The position numbers and the translations under genes were made by a program. Of a DNA stretch of 64,000 bases, positions 11,952 through 28,490 are shown in pieces. The stretch spans positions 1,178,001 through 1,242,000 of the forward strand of contig JAJFZO010000605.1 of assembly GCA_021397835.1 (NCBI GenBank). Direction: 5' to 3'. The notes below the pieces were generated by a model. It saw nothing but the letters and a program-made list of their open reading frames with translations. It did not search any database and was not told the origin of the DNA. Source of the DNA: Moringa oleifera. Lineage: Eukaryota; Streptophyta; Magnoliopsida; Brassicales; Moringaceae. Each line of letters opens with the position of its first letter. Within the stretch, counting starts at the first letter, position 1.

Positions 11952-14900
11952 TCATTTTTTGCAGCTTGGTAATGCCTCTTTCAGCTCTGTACTGCTTGAA
12001 CTACTATCTGAACCACTATCATCTTCCTCCGAGGCCAAATCATTCATTGCACTGCCTTCTTCAATCTTGGGGATGAAAGGGCTGCAGGAGCCATGGTTAT
12101 AATAAGGCTGTGGATGGAAAGAAATGTAACTTGCAGCTGATGGAAAGGATTGGTAACCATATGCTGGAGGATATGGACCAGGAGGAATTGTCCTTGGTGG
12201 AGGCCAATACATCACGGGCATGAATGCATTTGCTGGTTGTGGAGGGAACATATGGTAAGGGGTCTGATTCTGGTAGGAGACATCAGTACCAGGATATTTA
12301 GCTGCAGGGTTTGTGACTTGTGGAGCAGCTGCTGGAGTCTGAGATGTCATGGATTGGAATGCTGCCACTGAATGAGTTCGAATAGAGGTATAGCCCATCA
12401 TACCAAATTGGGAAGGAGGTAAGGAGCTCAGATTTGGATGTTGTTGAATTGAGGATCTTGGCAAACTATGAGGCTTACTTGAGCTCATTTGCTTCTTGCC
12501 TCTGGATTTTGTCAAAGTTTGCTTCCCAGTTGACTGCTGAGGACCAGGACTAGCCTGCTGAAAGAGCATTGAAGTTGCGGACTTAGAAATTATCATTAAA
12601 CACAAAACAGCTATCAGCTCAGTCTTTCAGAGAGGAAACTATGATCTTACTGTTTCACAAGTCAATGGATGCAAAAGAAATAATTCCTCCCCTTCAGCTT
12701 CCTCATCTGTCCTGAAATACGAAATGATGTGTATTAATCGAAACTGCCTTTGTAAATGCTGATTTATACAAGCTGGAAGGGTATTGAGTGAAACCGTGAG
12801 ACAAATACAAGAAAATGGATGTTCTCAGGCAACCAAAGGTGAGTCATCTATACAGGGTTTTCATTAGTTTAAGATGGCACTAATCAGCAATTCCATCCAA
12901 TTTGATTCAACAAGGTTCTTCATGTAATTGTTAAACTAGACTAATCAACAAGGCATACTGAGAACATTATTGTATAAAAGGTTTTTCAAAACAAAGCTGA
13001 TAAGGAGACATAATCAGTACTGTAAGTGAATTATAACATGTTCTGGTCCAGAGACATTTATCCTGCTCCAAGATTCATGCCCACTACTTAATTTCATTAT
13101 TTACCTGTAGTACTTCTGCAGCAAGTCTAAGTTCCGGTACTTTGTTTCCCGCTGAACAAGATCATCAGGAAAACCAGCCATGAATAGAAGTGTGATGCCC
13201 AAGGCCTTGAAGAAGAAGCTCCCACTGCGAATATGGACCAGCATTGCCATTCTGCACGTGACCGGCCCAAAAGACTTCAGCTTGTTTCTTCCCATCCGCT
13301 GCCTGACATACCTGAAAAAGTACATATTTGGATCAGGCTGAGGGAGGAAATCTCAAAATAATTTCCAATAAGAAACAAGTGAACGATCTTGGCCGCTGTC
13401 ACAAGCACTAGCAAGATCTTTTCTTTTGTAACAGGGAATGCAAAAAGCATATGACTTCATAAATTAGAAGTATACAGAAGATAAGGAAGAAAGAAACAAA
13501 GTGCAATACATATAGTCTAACCAAAACCTCGCAAATGAATTAATGAGAAGACAACTTACTCATTTTGTGGAAGATTTCTTGTTCTTCCACCATACTTGAT
13601 GCACAGGAATAAGCATGATGGGCAACTAGGATCAGAAGGACGCATAGCCTTTTCCTCTTCAAGTATTTGAATGGGACATAGTGTTGGGTTCTCCCGATTT
13701 GGATAGAAAACCTTCCTCCTCACACCAGGATTCTCATACAATACATGCTCCTGATGACAAATGAATTCAATCTCTTTGTTAGTGACTATTGAAAGAAAGG
13801 ATAAAATGAGAGGGATATTCTGGTTGATGTCTTTGAATTCACCCAACAACTATACTAAAGAAATCAATAGAGCATAATGAAAGTCAAGATTCCGTTTGGT
13901 TCTAAAACATCTTTTATATTTCAAGGAGTTGAATCAAAAGTTTCTAACAATCAAAAGTTAAATGGAGGACAGCAGCAACTATGACACAATGTAATGTACC
14001 ATAACAAGGTAATGGAAAAACAAGATATTGCAAGGACGAATTCCAGTCACGTACCCCAGGATCCTTTGGAGAAACATATGCTTCACCCTTTCTTAAAATG
14101 CTAAAATGACTGAAGTCTAAATCATACATATCTTCACACCCATGCCTTATACCAAGGGAAGCAAAGACTATGATCTTCCTTATGGTGTGGGACTGGGCAT
14201 TTTTCAGTAAAAGGGCATCCGAGTCCAGTATTCTCTTTACTTCTTTTGGACAGAAAGGCACCTTCGGAGGCCTTTTATACATTGATGTGCTTCCTGGTCC
14301 TGAATGAAAGGCCTCCTTCTGAGAAGTAAGAATCTCTGCTGCTACCTGGCATTCTCCATTCTTTTCGCTGTCCTCCTTCTCGTGATATACAAGATCAGTT
14401 TTGTAGTAAGGTGGTTGTGTATTGGATGGCATACAATCCTTCTTACCGTCTTTATTAGTCACTTGGCTCCCACTTGGAAGTGTCAGCTGACTGTGATCAC
14501 CATAAACACTTTCCAAGCATGAACTATGCATTTCCTGATTAAGACCTTCATGAAGCTGTTCCTTTATTGAACTCAGACCTTTTAAATTCTCCTCGGGTTC
14601 GCTGCCTCTATTGTCGGTGTTAGTATCATTCTCTCCACAGAAATCATCATCGTCATCACTGTTATCTGTATCGTCAAGATCTGCAGTGGACTCACTATCT
14701 TTTAATTTATCAAAATGCAACAAGTGAGTCTCATCCATGCTCATCCAGGTGACTAAGCGGTTTTCTGGGTTTACTTCTACAGGGCCCATGTCATCAGTCT
14801 CATTTTTTGCCTTCAAGGCCATATCCCTCTTTACATAACTTCCGTCTTCAGTTCTTTCACTGGTTATTTCTATCTTCTGTCTTTTAAACTTTGCAAGTCT

Positions 14901-15933
14901 TTCAGATTCACTTAAACAGCTTCTCTGGGATACAACATCAGAGCTGTCAGTGAAAAGGTTATTCAGAAACCTTGAGCAGAGGAAGCATATAAATAACATC
15001 CCTATTGTAATCCATCAAATGCCACTGCCTATAATCTAACTAAATCAATATAGATTACATGAATATAGTTCATATCATACACTGCACTGGGTGACAAGAT
15101 TTAAACTAGAGAATCGAAAACACCGGGCATATGAAAGTGGACTTGGTGTGGAACTAAGGGATTACAGATTCACCCTCATTTACATCTCAAGGAAAATATG
15201 CATTCAGTTGTAAACTGAGCCCAGGAACTACAGAGATATAACGGTGGGGAGGTTAGCTTCAGATTATCTCTTCAGGAAAATTTTAAAAGCATTTGGATGA
15301 AAGAATGATAGCAATGTTAACTTCATTAACATAGGCCCTACATATCAATGTTAACCATCCTTCAAAAGATTATTACAACCTGAACTGAAATGGGTCTCCT
15401 GATTAATGCTTAATCATTAGATTAGTCCAAAAAAGAGAGAAAAAAAAAAGAGAAAGAGAAAGAGTACGCAATGAATGTAATCAAAAGAAAATAGTTTTTG
15501 GTAAGAGCCAAGTTGAACCTGTAATAACCAACCGACCTCATGCTGGTAGAATTGAGGCTTAGTTATTAGATTTAATTTAAACCTTAACTAACAAAACAAT
15601 TTTTAATCAAAAACACTATTGATGAGATCAAAACCACAAGACTAAGGAGCACCATTTAAAGAAAAGGAGAAGCCAAGAAACCAAGCAAAAACACGAACAT
15701 GAACAGGGAGATCGTACTTGTCCATCTGTTGGAAGGGACTCCTTATCTCTTTCTTGTATTTGAGCTTCAAGCAATGATATTCTATCCATAAGCTCGGCAT
15801 TTCTCTGTCTTTCTCTTTGTAACTGAGCTGAAATCTCTGCAATAACATTCACACTGTCTCCTTTCACTTCTTGCCCTATAGCAGACAATGCAGAATCATT
15901 GACCAAGCTAGCACAGGATTGCAGCTCCACCAT
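11952..15933 (-). CDS. Uncharacterised protein with tyrosine-recombinase-like segment
   Basis: Minus-strand exons 15933-15718, 14924-14055, 13750-13560, 13311-13105, 12711-12651 and 12557-11952 join in phase to 716 aa. I do not recognise a named family. Residues 1-72 carry a predicted coiled coil (ISAQLQRERQRNAELMDRI). Residues 73-290 are hydrophilic, with an acidic run near SDDDDDFCGEND. Residues about 291-495 form a conserved-looking globular part. In order they show a helix ending ASLGIRHGCEDMYDLDFSHF (Arg332), a basic strand GVRRKVFYP (373-375), CPIQIL, then HIRSGSFFFKALGITLLF (His452, Arg454) and LDLLQKYYR (Tyr493/494). The order and spacing resemble the R-K-HxxR-Y core of tyrosine recombinases; this is inference. 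Residues 516-716 are Pro/Gln/Tyr-rich, ending in an acidic serine tract (EEDDSGSDSSSSS). ATG 15933 opens the coiled-coil frame. A possible nuclear or DNA-binding role is speculative. Confidence 0.75.
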
Positions 15934-17574
15934 TGATATATGCTACATAAACTAATGTCAAAACCTACAACGTGAACCCAGATACTATATTAAAGTAAAT
16001 GAAAGATACCCAAAAACCAAAACCTCCAAGAAATCGTTCATAGATTAAAAACTTAAGCTGATATTTACATTTGAAGGGAGCTCAAATACCTGTTTGATGA
16101 AAACGCAAGGGCTGTGTATATTACTCTCAAGCAAAACACATATAAAAAAATAAAGTCTTGAAAAGAAAAGTTGATGCTTTGGCTAGATATTGGAGCTAGA
16201 GGCTGAAGTTTGAGAGCAAGTCCAAGAGATCTTCTTTGAACCAGAGAAACATGTAAACGATATTTAGAGGACAGGTAATGCCAGAAAGATGAGGCATTTG
16301 ACTTGATTTCCGTTTCGTTTCTTTGCAAAAGTAAAAGAGAGAGGTGAACAGAGAGACATGCATAACCACGTGCGCCTCTCTCTCTCACTGTCCACCTCCT
16401 CCCCCCCAAAAAAAAAAAGAAAAATCATCTAAGAGCCTATAGTCTTGTATTTCTCCTTTTCTTCATGCTACAGAGAATTCATTAGGATATGGATTCACCA
16501 ACCTTCAATATCTCTGTGGAGCCACTTAGAATTCTATTGCTCTATGACGATCTAAGCGACAATGTGTTTAAGACTGTCCTTACAGTTGTTGTCTGCCCAA
16601 GACGGTTAAAATGCCTTGTTTTTTTTTTTTTTTCTTAAGAGTCATGAAGCCTCCATACAATTAAACCCATCACTTCTTTCTTTCCTCTGATACAATATTG
16701 TCCTCTTTTTGTTGGACCTGGTGTTGCTCTCCCCCTTGTTAGCAAGATAGAACCCGACAATTTACATAGTTTTTACATGTCTTAAGCTTCTAAATGTTAG
16801 GCTGTCACATAATACCTACTTCAAAACAGAGTAGGAGCAGAAGGTAGTGGGGAATGTCAAATGGTTACCCTTTTACCTGACCCACCACTCTGTAAAAACG
16901 GAGATGCCAACTTTAATCTATGGATTAATTATGCATTGGAACACTCAAATCATGTTTCCAACCACTCGTTTTGCTTACGGTTGCCACCACAGCATATAAT
17001 ATCATTACTCTGTTCTAGAAATTTGGAATCAGAACAACATGAGAAGTGCACTGTCTGATCTCGCCAACCAGATTGATCAAACTAAGACTTGTTCATGCTG
17101 CAGCGAATCAGTGTTTTTCCTCCTGGGTATGATTAAGAGATGAGAACAGAAACTATGAACTACATGAAATGAGAAAATCAGAGAACGTGGGGTTATGGGT
17201 TATGATTACTTGAATGAAAAGATTGAAAATATGCTGTCTTGAGTGGCGAGTCCCTGGGATCCTTTTTCGCCGGCATAAACAAAATGTGTGCACACGTGCA
17301 TATAATATTCTTAATGGGCTGCAATATACAAAACAACCTCACGTGGAAAGGTAACTTAAATGGTTGTCTCTAATGAAATTTGTGTCAGAATAATATGAAG
17401 CTTAACCTCGGATGCCATCCCTCTCACCTCAAAAAAAAAACAGAGGACCTCTCATCTGGCAGCCTTGTTTCTCTACAAACAGAACAAACCCATCTCAGTG
17501 TAGTACACTGAATAGACAAAGTTAACCCTTGATTCATCACAGTTGAATGCACATTCATATGGGCAAGCTAGTCT

Positions 17575-17619
<45 letters not shown>

Positions 17620-18955
17620 GTTTCGACAATTCTGTGACATACACTAAAGATATTTCATAAACAAAAATCAGAACTACTTCATATTTTAATCTGCTTTGGA
17701 TTCTATGAAACATGTTCTGGCAAAATGAAAGCAGAGGCCTTTATGGTCGTATACAGCTCCTTCATTCACTATCTTCCAAGTTCTTTTAGATATCTACAAT
17801 ATTCAATGAAACCTTAGAACAGATTCATGTTTCTGTTGTTTTGTGGAGTGTGTTTGTGATGTTTATGATATTATCGAATAACTTCACATGATTGTCATCC
17901 ATGTTTTCAGTAGCTTAGGAATGGGAAACAATGGGATCAATGACAAGCAAGTTATTTCAGTGTTCTCAGACAAAGAAAACAGGAAGTAAGATCGGTGATC
18001 CAAATGCATCACGGTCCTGGAAATTGATGGAGTTTCTACATTTTGACAATGCAGATTCTTAATTTCTGGCAAGAACCAAGAAGGGTTTATTTCAAATGGA
18101 TGACTGCAGTCTATGAAGAGGATTTCATGAAACATAGAGTTCTAACACTCAGACAATGGGTTTCATTATCAGGCAAATAATAAAGAGATGAATCTCAGAC
18201 AGGCCCTGTCTCAGGTTTGCTCTGAGAATGAAGAGAAATTCAATCTTTTGACTACAAGGATTCACAAACATTAATGTCTACATGGGACCTCGTTGCTTGC
18301 CTTCTTCTTCCCTCCCGGCCCCCCCTTATTTTCCCCCTTTTGGCTATTCTCAAATCCTTACCTTTGTCAATGATTCCCCAAAGAACAGAAACATTTGCCA
18401 AATGCTGGTCTGAAGATCAGAGCAACCAATACCAAGAATATGATGAATGTAAACATTGCCAGACAAGTCCTGTTTTATTTAAGTTCCTCAGTTTACAACA
18501 AAAAACCAGGCGCAAAATGACTTCTCTAACTACTAATGGATGCACCGTAAAAGAAGATTTATGAGGAAGGAACAACAAAATGCTGCAAAGAGAAACTTAT
18601 TGTTTTTGTCTATTCAACACAGATATATGTACAACTCCATATCGAGAAGATCTTTCGATAAAAGACAAAGATGAAGAATCAAAAGAAGTAAGCGAAGTCG
18701 GGGAATAGAATCAGCGAATTATCCAGGAAGGAGATATCACAAACACCACAACTCAAGTAAAAATTTAGGTAATAAACCTGCAGCCTCCTACACCTCCTGT
18801 TCCAGTCAAACTTAGCAGCCTTACAGGCTTAAACTACCCATTTGGAGTTCAAGATTGCAAAGGACGCCTCCAAAACAATGCCCTAGATCATACCACAAGC
18901 CTCACTATTAAATTGTACCTCTGATTTGAAGGGCAGTGGACTACCACCAATGAAA
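15934..18955. other. Leader/promoter of the minus-strand gene and intergenic DNA
   Basis: Region upstream of the 716-aa gene and downstream of the CDPK. A CT-rich stretch at about 16376-16408 is GA-rich on the minus strand and may be part of the 5' leader. An ACGTG core lies near 16366. A long (AT)n microsatellite lies at 17579-17616. The remaining short frames (for example 16861-17058 and 18274-18564) are not supported as genes. Confidence 0.5.
17579..17616. repeat. (AT)n microsatellite
   Basis: An uninterrupted AT dinucleotide tract of about 38 bases in intergenic DNA. Its length suggests it is polymorphic between individuals. Confidence 0.95.
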
Positions 18956-24029
<5,074 letters not shown>

Positions 24030-25614
24030 TTTTGCTCCTGATCAGGCCGAGGAAGAAGAAAGGTCTGGGCTTTTGTAGGATGAACCCAAGGTGGGAACAG
24101 AATTCCAAGGGACTTCGAAGAAATTTCCGGAGATTAAGCAAAACCCAAATCAAAGATTCAATTCTTTCCTCTTTGGAGCTGAACTATTGAGAGAAGAAGT
24201 GATCCAATTAATGTTCAGATCAAAGATTTCAGAATTTTCCCGTTGACTATTACAAGACTCTGGCTTTTCTTCTTTTTCTTTTAATCTTAATTAATAAGCA
24301 TCCATGGTCTGAAACCAGGAAAAAAAGGCCAACAAAGTTGAACACACGTGACATGATGCCAATATTTTTCTTTTTCTTTCAATTTATTGATTTAAAAAAT
24401 TAAACTTCAAAATTTTGTAACAAGTTCAATAAAAATTACTGTTTATTTTAAAATTGAAATTATATGTTTAAAATATAATTAAAATTAAATTTCAGATATT
24501 CAACATAAATAACAAACATAAAAAGAAATATTACATAAAATCTTAAAATTTATTTTTCTGCTCAATCAAAGTTTAATTTTTAAAAAATCTCCAAATAAAC
24601 GTTAATTTATTGATTATATTTAAATTAGATTTTGATTTTTAAAATAATGATAAAAACTAAAGGTATTTTATTGGTAAAACATTTAAAAATTGAGTCAAAT
24701 AAATTTTTTATTTTTTAATTAAATAATTTTTAACTAATAAATTATTTTTTATAAATTTTAAAAAATTTTGATACTCAAAATTTTTAATAATAACTTAAAT
24801 ATTTTTAAAAATTTAAAATTTATTTAATTTTTATTCAAAGTTTTATCTATATTTATTATTTTTATTTATTTATTAATATCTTACATAAACATCTTCTCAT
24901 ACAATGAAACACTTCACTTTAATTTCTCAAGAGCTTAGATTCTTCTCTTGACCCAAATTATATGAGCAATCAAGCCTTGATGTTACATTTTTGTCTCCAT
25001 TACCCTCATAATTGAGAGATCCGGTGACCTTAATCATATCCATTACAGAAATTACCAAACATCCATATTCACGCAATAAAAAAGTCTATTTATATGCTTC
25101 GAGATTAACTTAATTACGTGCAAACACATGATGATATACTAAGATCATCTCTAATAATAGGTATTTCTCATCTATTAATCATTAATTAATACACATTTAA
25201 TTAAAATTAAGACGATAATATTAAGTACTTAGAGGGTTGATAGTGGTGTCCATGTTATTTACAGAGTAACATTTTTTCATCCATTTTTCTAAAATAATAG
25301 CACGTGCTAAGGTAGCAAAATAAATAATTAAAATAATTTTTATTCATTATATATTAATATTATAAATTATTTTTAAAAAATAATATAGACAATAATAAAA
25401 AATAATTATTATTAGATGAAACGCTAATAGTGGGTTGGCATGGGATGCGGAGAAGGCCCACCAAAAGAGATGCCAGGCTCAGAGGCCCTTTTGTCTCTTT
25501 CCATTCACATTTTTAACACACTGTTATTGAATTATACAACTTTGGGCCCTAAGAGATTTTCTTTTTGGACCATATTGTATAAGTGATTCAATACGATGAA
25601 AGAGGCTATTGAAA

Positions 25615-25809
25615 TCGAGCAAGGGCTCTAAATTACTTGAATTTACTTGAAAACTCTAAAATATATTTTTAAAAATTTTAAAATTATATTTAAAAACATT
25701 CTATGAATTTTTCGAGCAAGAGCTATAATTACTTGAATTTATATGAAAACTCTAAAATATATTTTAAAATTTTTAAAATTATACTTAAAAACATTCTATT
25801 AATTTTTTG
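25615..25809. repeat. Two-copy tandem duplication, about 97 bases per unit
   Basis: Both copies (25615-25711 and 25712-25809) begin TCGAGCAAG and contain ATTACTTGAATTTA, AAAACTCTAAAATATATTTT and AAAAACATTCTAT. They differ by small indels and substitutions, so the duplication is not brand new. Confidence 0.85.
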
Positions 25810-26326
25810 ATGACTATGATGCAGGACACAAAGCAATACGGGGCTGGGAAGTGAGCCCAAAAGAACAAAATTTTTGGGTACCCAGAATCTTAATGAAAGT
25901 GGAAAAGCTCGCAATGGAATCATATATCAAGATTCTTGATTTATAATAATCTAATGATGAATCAGAGAGACAGCAATCTGAAGGGAATGGTGGTTGTCAT
26001 CAAAGAGCAGGAAAGCAACGGGACCTATAGATATTACCCACCAAAGTGGGTAACTCATGAGGCATAAAAGGGGATTGAGTGGCTGAAGAGCCTTTGTGGG
26101 AGCCCAAACTGAAGGACTCACACACAGAGAGTCATTTTCGTGAAAAAGGTAAGCCATAAGGCATCTAATCTACGAGGCCGCACCCTCCACAGTCGTCTCT
26201 TTATTTGCTTTTGTTCACTTGTGCCCACACCGCGTGTCGTGTGTGTGACCTCACCACTCACTCACTCGCATGGCGCAATCCATCGCCTTCCATTAAAAGC
26301 ATTTCTGGTTTCTCTCTCCTTCCCCT

Positions 26327-26349
26327 CCCCCCCCCCCCCCCCCCCCCCC
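26327..26349. repeat. C homopolymer (23 bases)
   Basis: A run of 23 C, followed shortly by an A run of about 15 bases. The exact length is prone to sequencing and assembly error. Confidence 0.9.
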
Positions 26350-26975
26350 AACCCAAAAAAAAAAAAAAACCCAAATTTATTCCACATTTTCTATTCTTTA
26401 TTCCCTCCTTCAACTTCACTGTCACCTGCTCTCTTTCTCTTTCTCTGATCTGTAGCGTTCCACCTGTCTGTAAAAATGCCCACGTGAACATGTTGCTCCT
26501 ATTGTACACTTGTCTTCTGTCACTTCGCATTCAGTCTGCATTATTGTTGCAGTTTAGTGATTACCCATTGATTTTCTTTGTTATTTTTGGTGACCCTTGT
26601 GAGGGTATCTGGAATCACGCCTTGAATTAAAGACAAATTTTTGTTTATGGTGATGAGATTACAGCTTCGGAAATGCTAATGGTTCTGTGTACTTCTGGTT
26701 AATAACCAAAGCTTTGAAGTTGATGAACTTGAATTTCAGTGATAAATTGGAAATGGGCATATTGAATTATCAGATTCCAATTCAAGGACACAACAGGAGG
26801 GGCCTCTGAAATCAGAGTTATGAAGTCCTTCGTCATGCTTGAGCTCACTCGCTGCTGAGTTGACTCACTCACACCGAGTCCCTATCAGCCGAATCATTGC
26901 CCAAGAAAAAAATTTACAACATCAACCAATAATAATTCAATTAAGTGGGAGTTGTGTTATATGGCCGATGACCGA

Positions 26976-27644
26976 TTAGCCATCGACGCCGGTCTGGCTC
27001 CATATAGCGTCCCTGACTCGCCTCATGTCCCGGCCCTTGAGGGTCCGGCCTACACCCTCGACCACGGACGCGCCGCCCATTTTCCGGCTCCGAGCGTACT
27101 CACGCGCCAGATACTCGTGCGGGGGCACCATCTCGGAGTCGTGGTCGTCAAACCACTCGTCCGAGTCGTGGAGCGACTCGACTGAATCGACTCGTAGGAT
27201 CTTGCTCCAATCTGGCACGTTCACTGGCGCTGACGTGGCCATCTGGTACCCACGTGGCGACGCCACGCCGCGATCGTTCCCGCGGAACTGGTGGACGATC
27301 CTCGACGACGTCATCTTCTCGCCTCCGCCACCGCCAACGGAGAGATCCTCGAAAGCCAGGGACAGCCCACCAATGTGACGCTCGTCTCGAGGGATTCTCC
27401 GGCGACTCCATGTGGACCCAGCGACAACCCCGTTGTTCTCATCCCCAGCGCGTGGGGTCCACTCTTCATGCGAATTGCTCTCAATCTGCTCGCCTCGGTC
27501 TGCGAGGTCATCAACCATGGACCAGACGTCCTCCTCGCCGAGCTCCGATACGTCCGTGCCGGTGCTCCCTTCGCTGTGGCCGTAACTGTAGCTTCCCAAA
27601 AGCCGCTCGCTGCGGCTGGTGGTCAGTTTCCTACCTTTGGCCAT
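26976..27644 (-). CDS. Senescence regulator S40 family (DUF584) protein
   Basis: Single-exon gene of 222 aa, ATG 27644 to TAA 26976. S40/DUF584 proteins are plant-specific nuclear-targeted proteins linked to leaf senescence, dark and ABA responses; their biochemical activity is unknown. Family signatures visible here are the N-terminal block ERLLGSYSYGHSEG with ELGEEDVWSM, the central APVNVPDWSKI, and the C-terminal block PPHEYLAREYARSRKMGGAS followed by VGRTLKGRDMRRVRDAIW. Length and lack of introns fit the family. The coding sequence is clearly more GC-rich than its flanks and produces several long antisense open frames, which I regard as shadows. A TATA box sits about 160 bases upstream of the ATG, and ACGTG elements occur further upstream. 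Confidence 0.93.
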   Translation of the reverse strand: MAKGRKLTTSRSERLLGSYSYGHSEGSTGTDVSELGEEDVWSMVDDLADRGEQIESNSHEEWTPRAGDENNGVVAGSTWSRRRIPRDERHIGGLSLAFEDLSVGGGGGEKMTSSRIVHQFRGNDRGVASPRGYQMATSAPVNVPDWSKILRVDSVESLHDSDEWFDDHDSEMVPPHEYLAREYARSRKMGGASVVEGVGRTLKGRDMRRVRDAIWSQTGVDG

Positions 27645-27803
27645 AAAGCATTGAGTTCAGATTCCGGCCACTGAATCGGGCGTTCCCGGGCACAACCTAC
27701 GAAACCCAAAATATCTAAAGAACTAGACTCTGCCCTCAAACACTTATCAAGAGTCCATTCTATCGACTCTCGCATAGTCATTGTTTGGGGAGCAATGGGT
27801 GTG

Positions 27804-27812
27804 AATATATAG
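27804..27812 (-). promoter_or_regulatory. TATA box of the S40 gene
   Basis: CTATATATT on the minus strand, about 160 bases before the ATG at 27644. It implies a 5' leader of roughly 130 bases. Confidence 0.6.
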
Positions 27813-28294
27813 CCTTTGAGAAAAGAAAATTCATTTCATGTGAATTTGGACTTCATTTTGTCTGCATTTCGTGAGTGACTTCAATGGCCTGCATGGTAAG
27901 AGGAGAAGACGCCAAAACTACGAAACTGTTAAAAGCAGAGAATACCAATGAAATGCTTGCTTGGTTTTAAGCGAGTGTTAGTGGCGCGTGGGAGTCGCCA
28001 GCCAATGAGTGCGAAGAAGATTAGATGGATGTGCTTGGAGCAGCTATTAAGTAACTTGTCAAATTTGGTAATCCGGATTACCACGGGGAAAGGCAAATTT
28101 TCTAGTTTTAGTAATTCGGGTCTTGATCATCTAAAGTCGGGTTCTTATTGGTAAAATTCCATCTACCAACACGATCTTGTTTGGTAATTCAAAGAGAAGT
28201 TACTGCTTGGAGTCGGAGATTGTCTTACACGCACAGGGGATTAGCATTTGCTGCCGTTTCGCAAATCCCAAACAAGTGACGGCATCAGATAAAT

Positions 28295-28490
28295 CCACGT
28301 CACGTTTGGTCATTAACTGAAGCGGGACCCACGGAAAAGCCTATCTTGTTTGACTACGTCAAATGCATCCAATCAGGGCCCCATGGTCCACGTGCATAGA
28401 CAACGTTTAGCTAGCTAGCCTGTTCGTCCTTCTTCTGCCCAACACGTGTCACGTGGGTCCCCATATTCCGTATCCGTCAGTGCCACGTCC
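28295..28490. promoter_or_regulatory. Cluster of ACGT-core (G-box/ABRE-like) elements
   Basis: Within about 200 bases there are CCACGTCACGT (28295-28305), CACGTG at 28389-28394, 28443-28448 and 28450-28455, and CCACGTCC (28483-28490). A further CACGTG lies near 29033. G-boxes bind bZIP and bHLH factors, including ABA-responsive ones. The cluster lies 650-850 bases upstream of the S40 start codon. Confidence 0.6.

Larger units (their letters stand above)
24030..26975. other. CDPK promoter and intergenic DNA to the S40 gene
   Basis: Upstream region of the CDPK, then the 3' flank of the S40 gene. About 24370-25420 is extremely A+T-rich with no supported coding. A 97-base tandem duplication lies at 25615-25809. 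A 23-base C run (26327-26349) is followed by an A run. Open frames around 26140-26630 are low-complexity translations of this tract. Confidence 0.5.

Noticed and set aside
26140..26630. Proline-rich open frames near the C run
   Set aside because: The translations simply follow the poly-C and poly-A tract; no start context or family similarity.
27025..27674. Several long plus-strand frames opposite the S40 gene
   Set aside because: They overlap the S40 coding region exactly. High GC removes stop codons in all frames, and none of the translations resembles a protein family.
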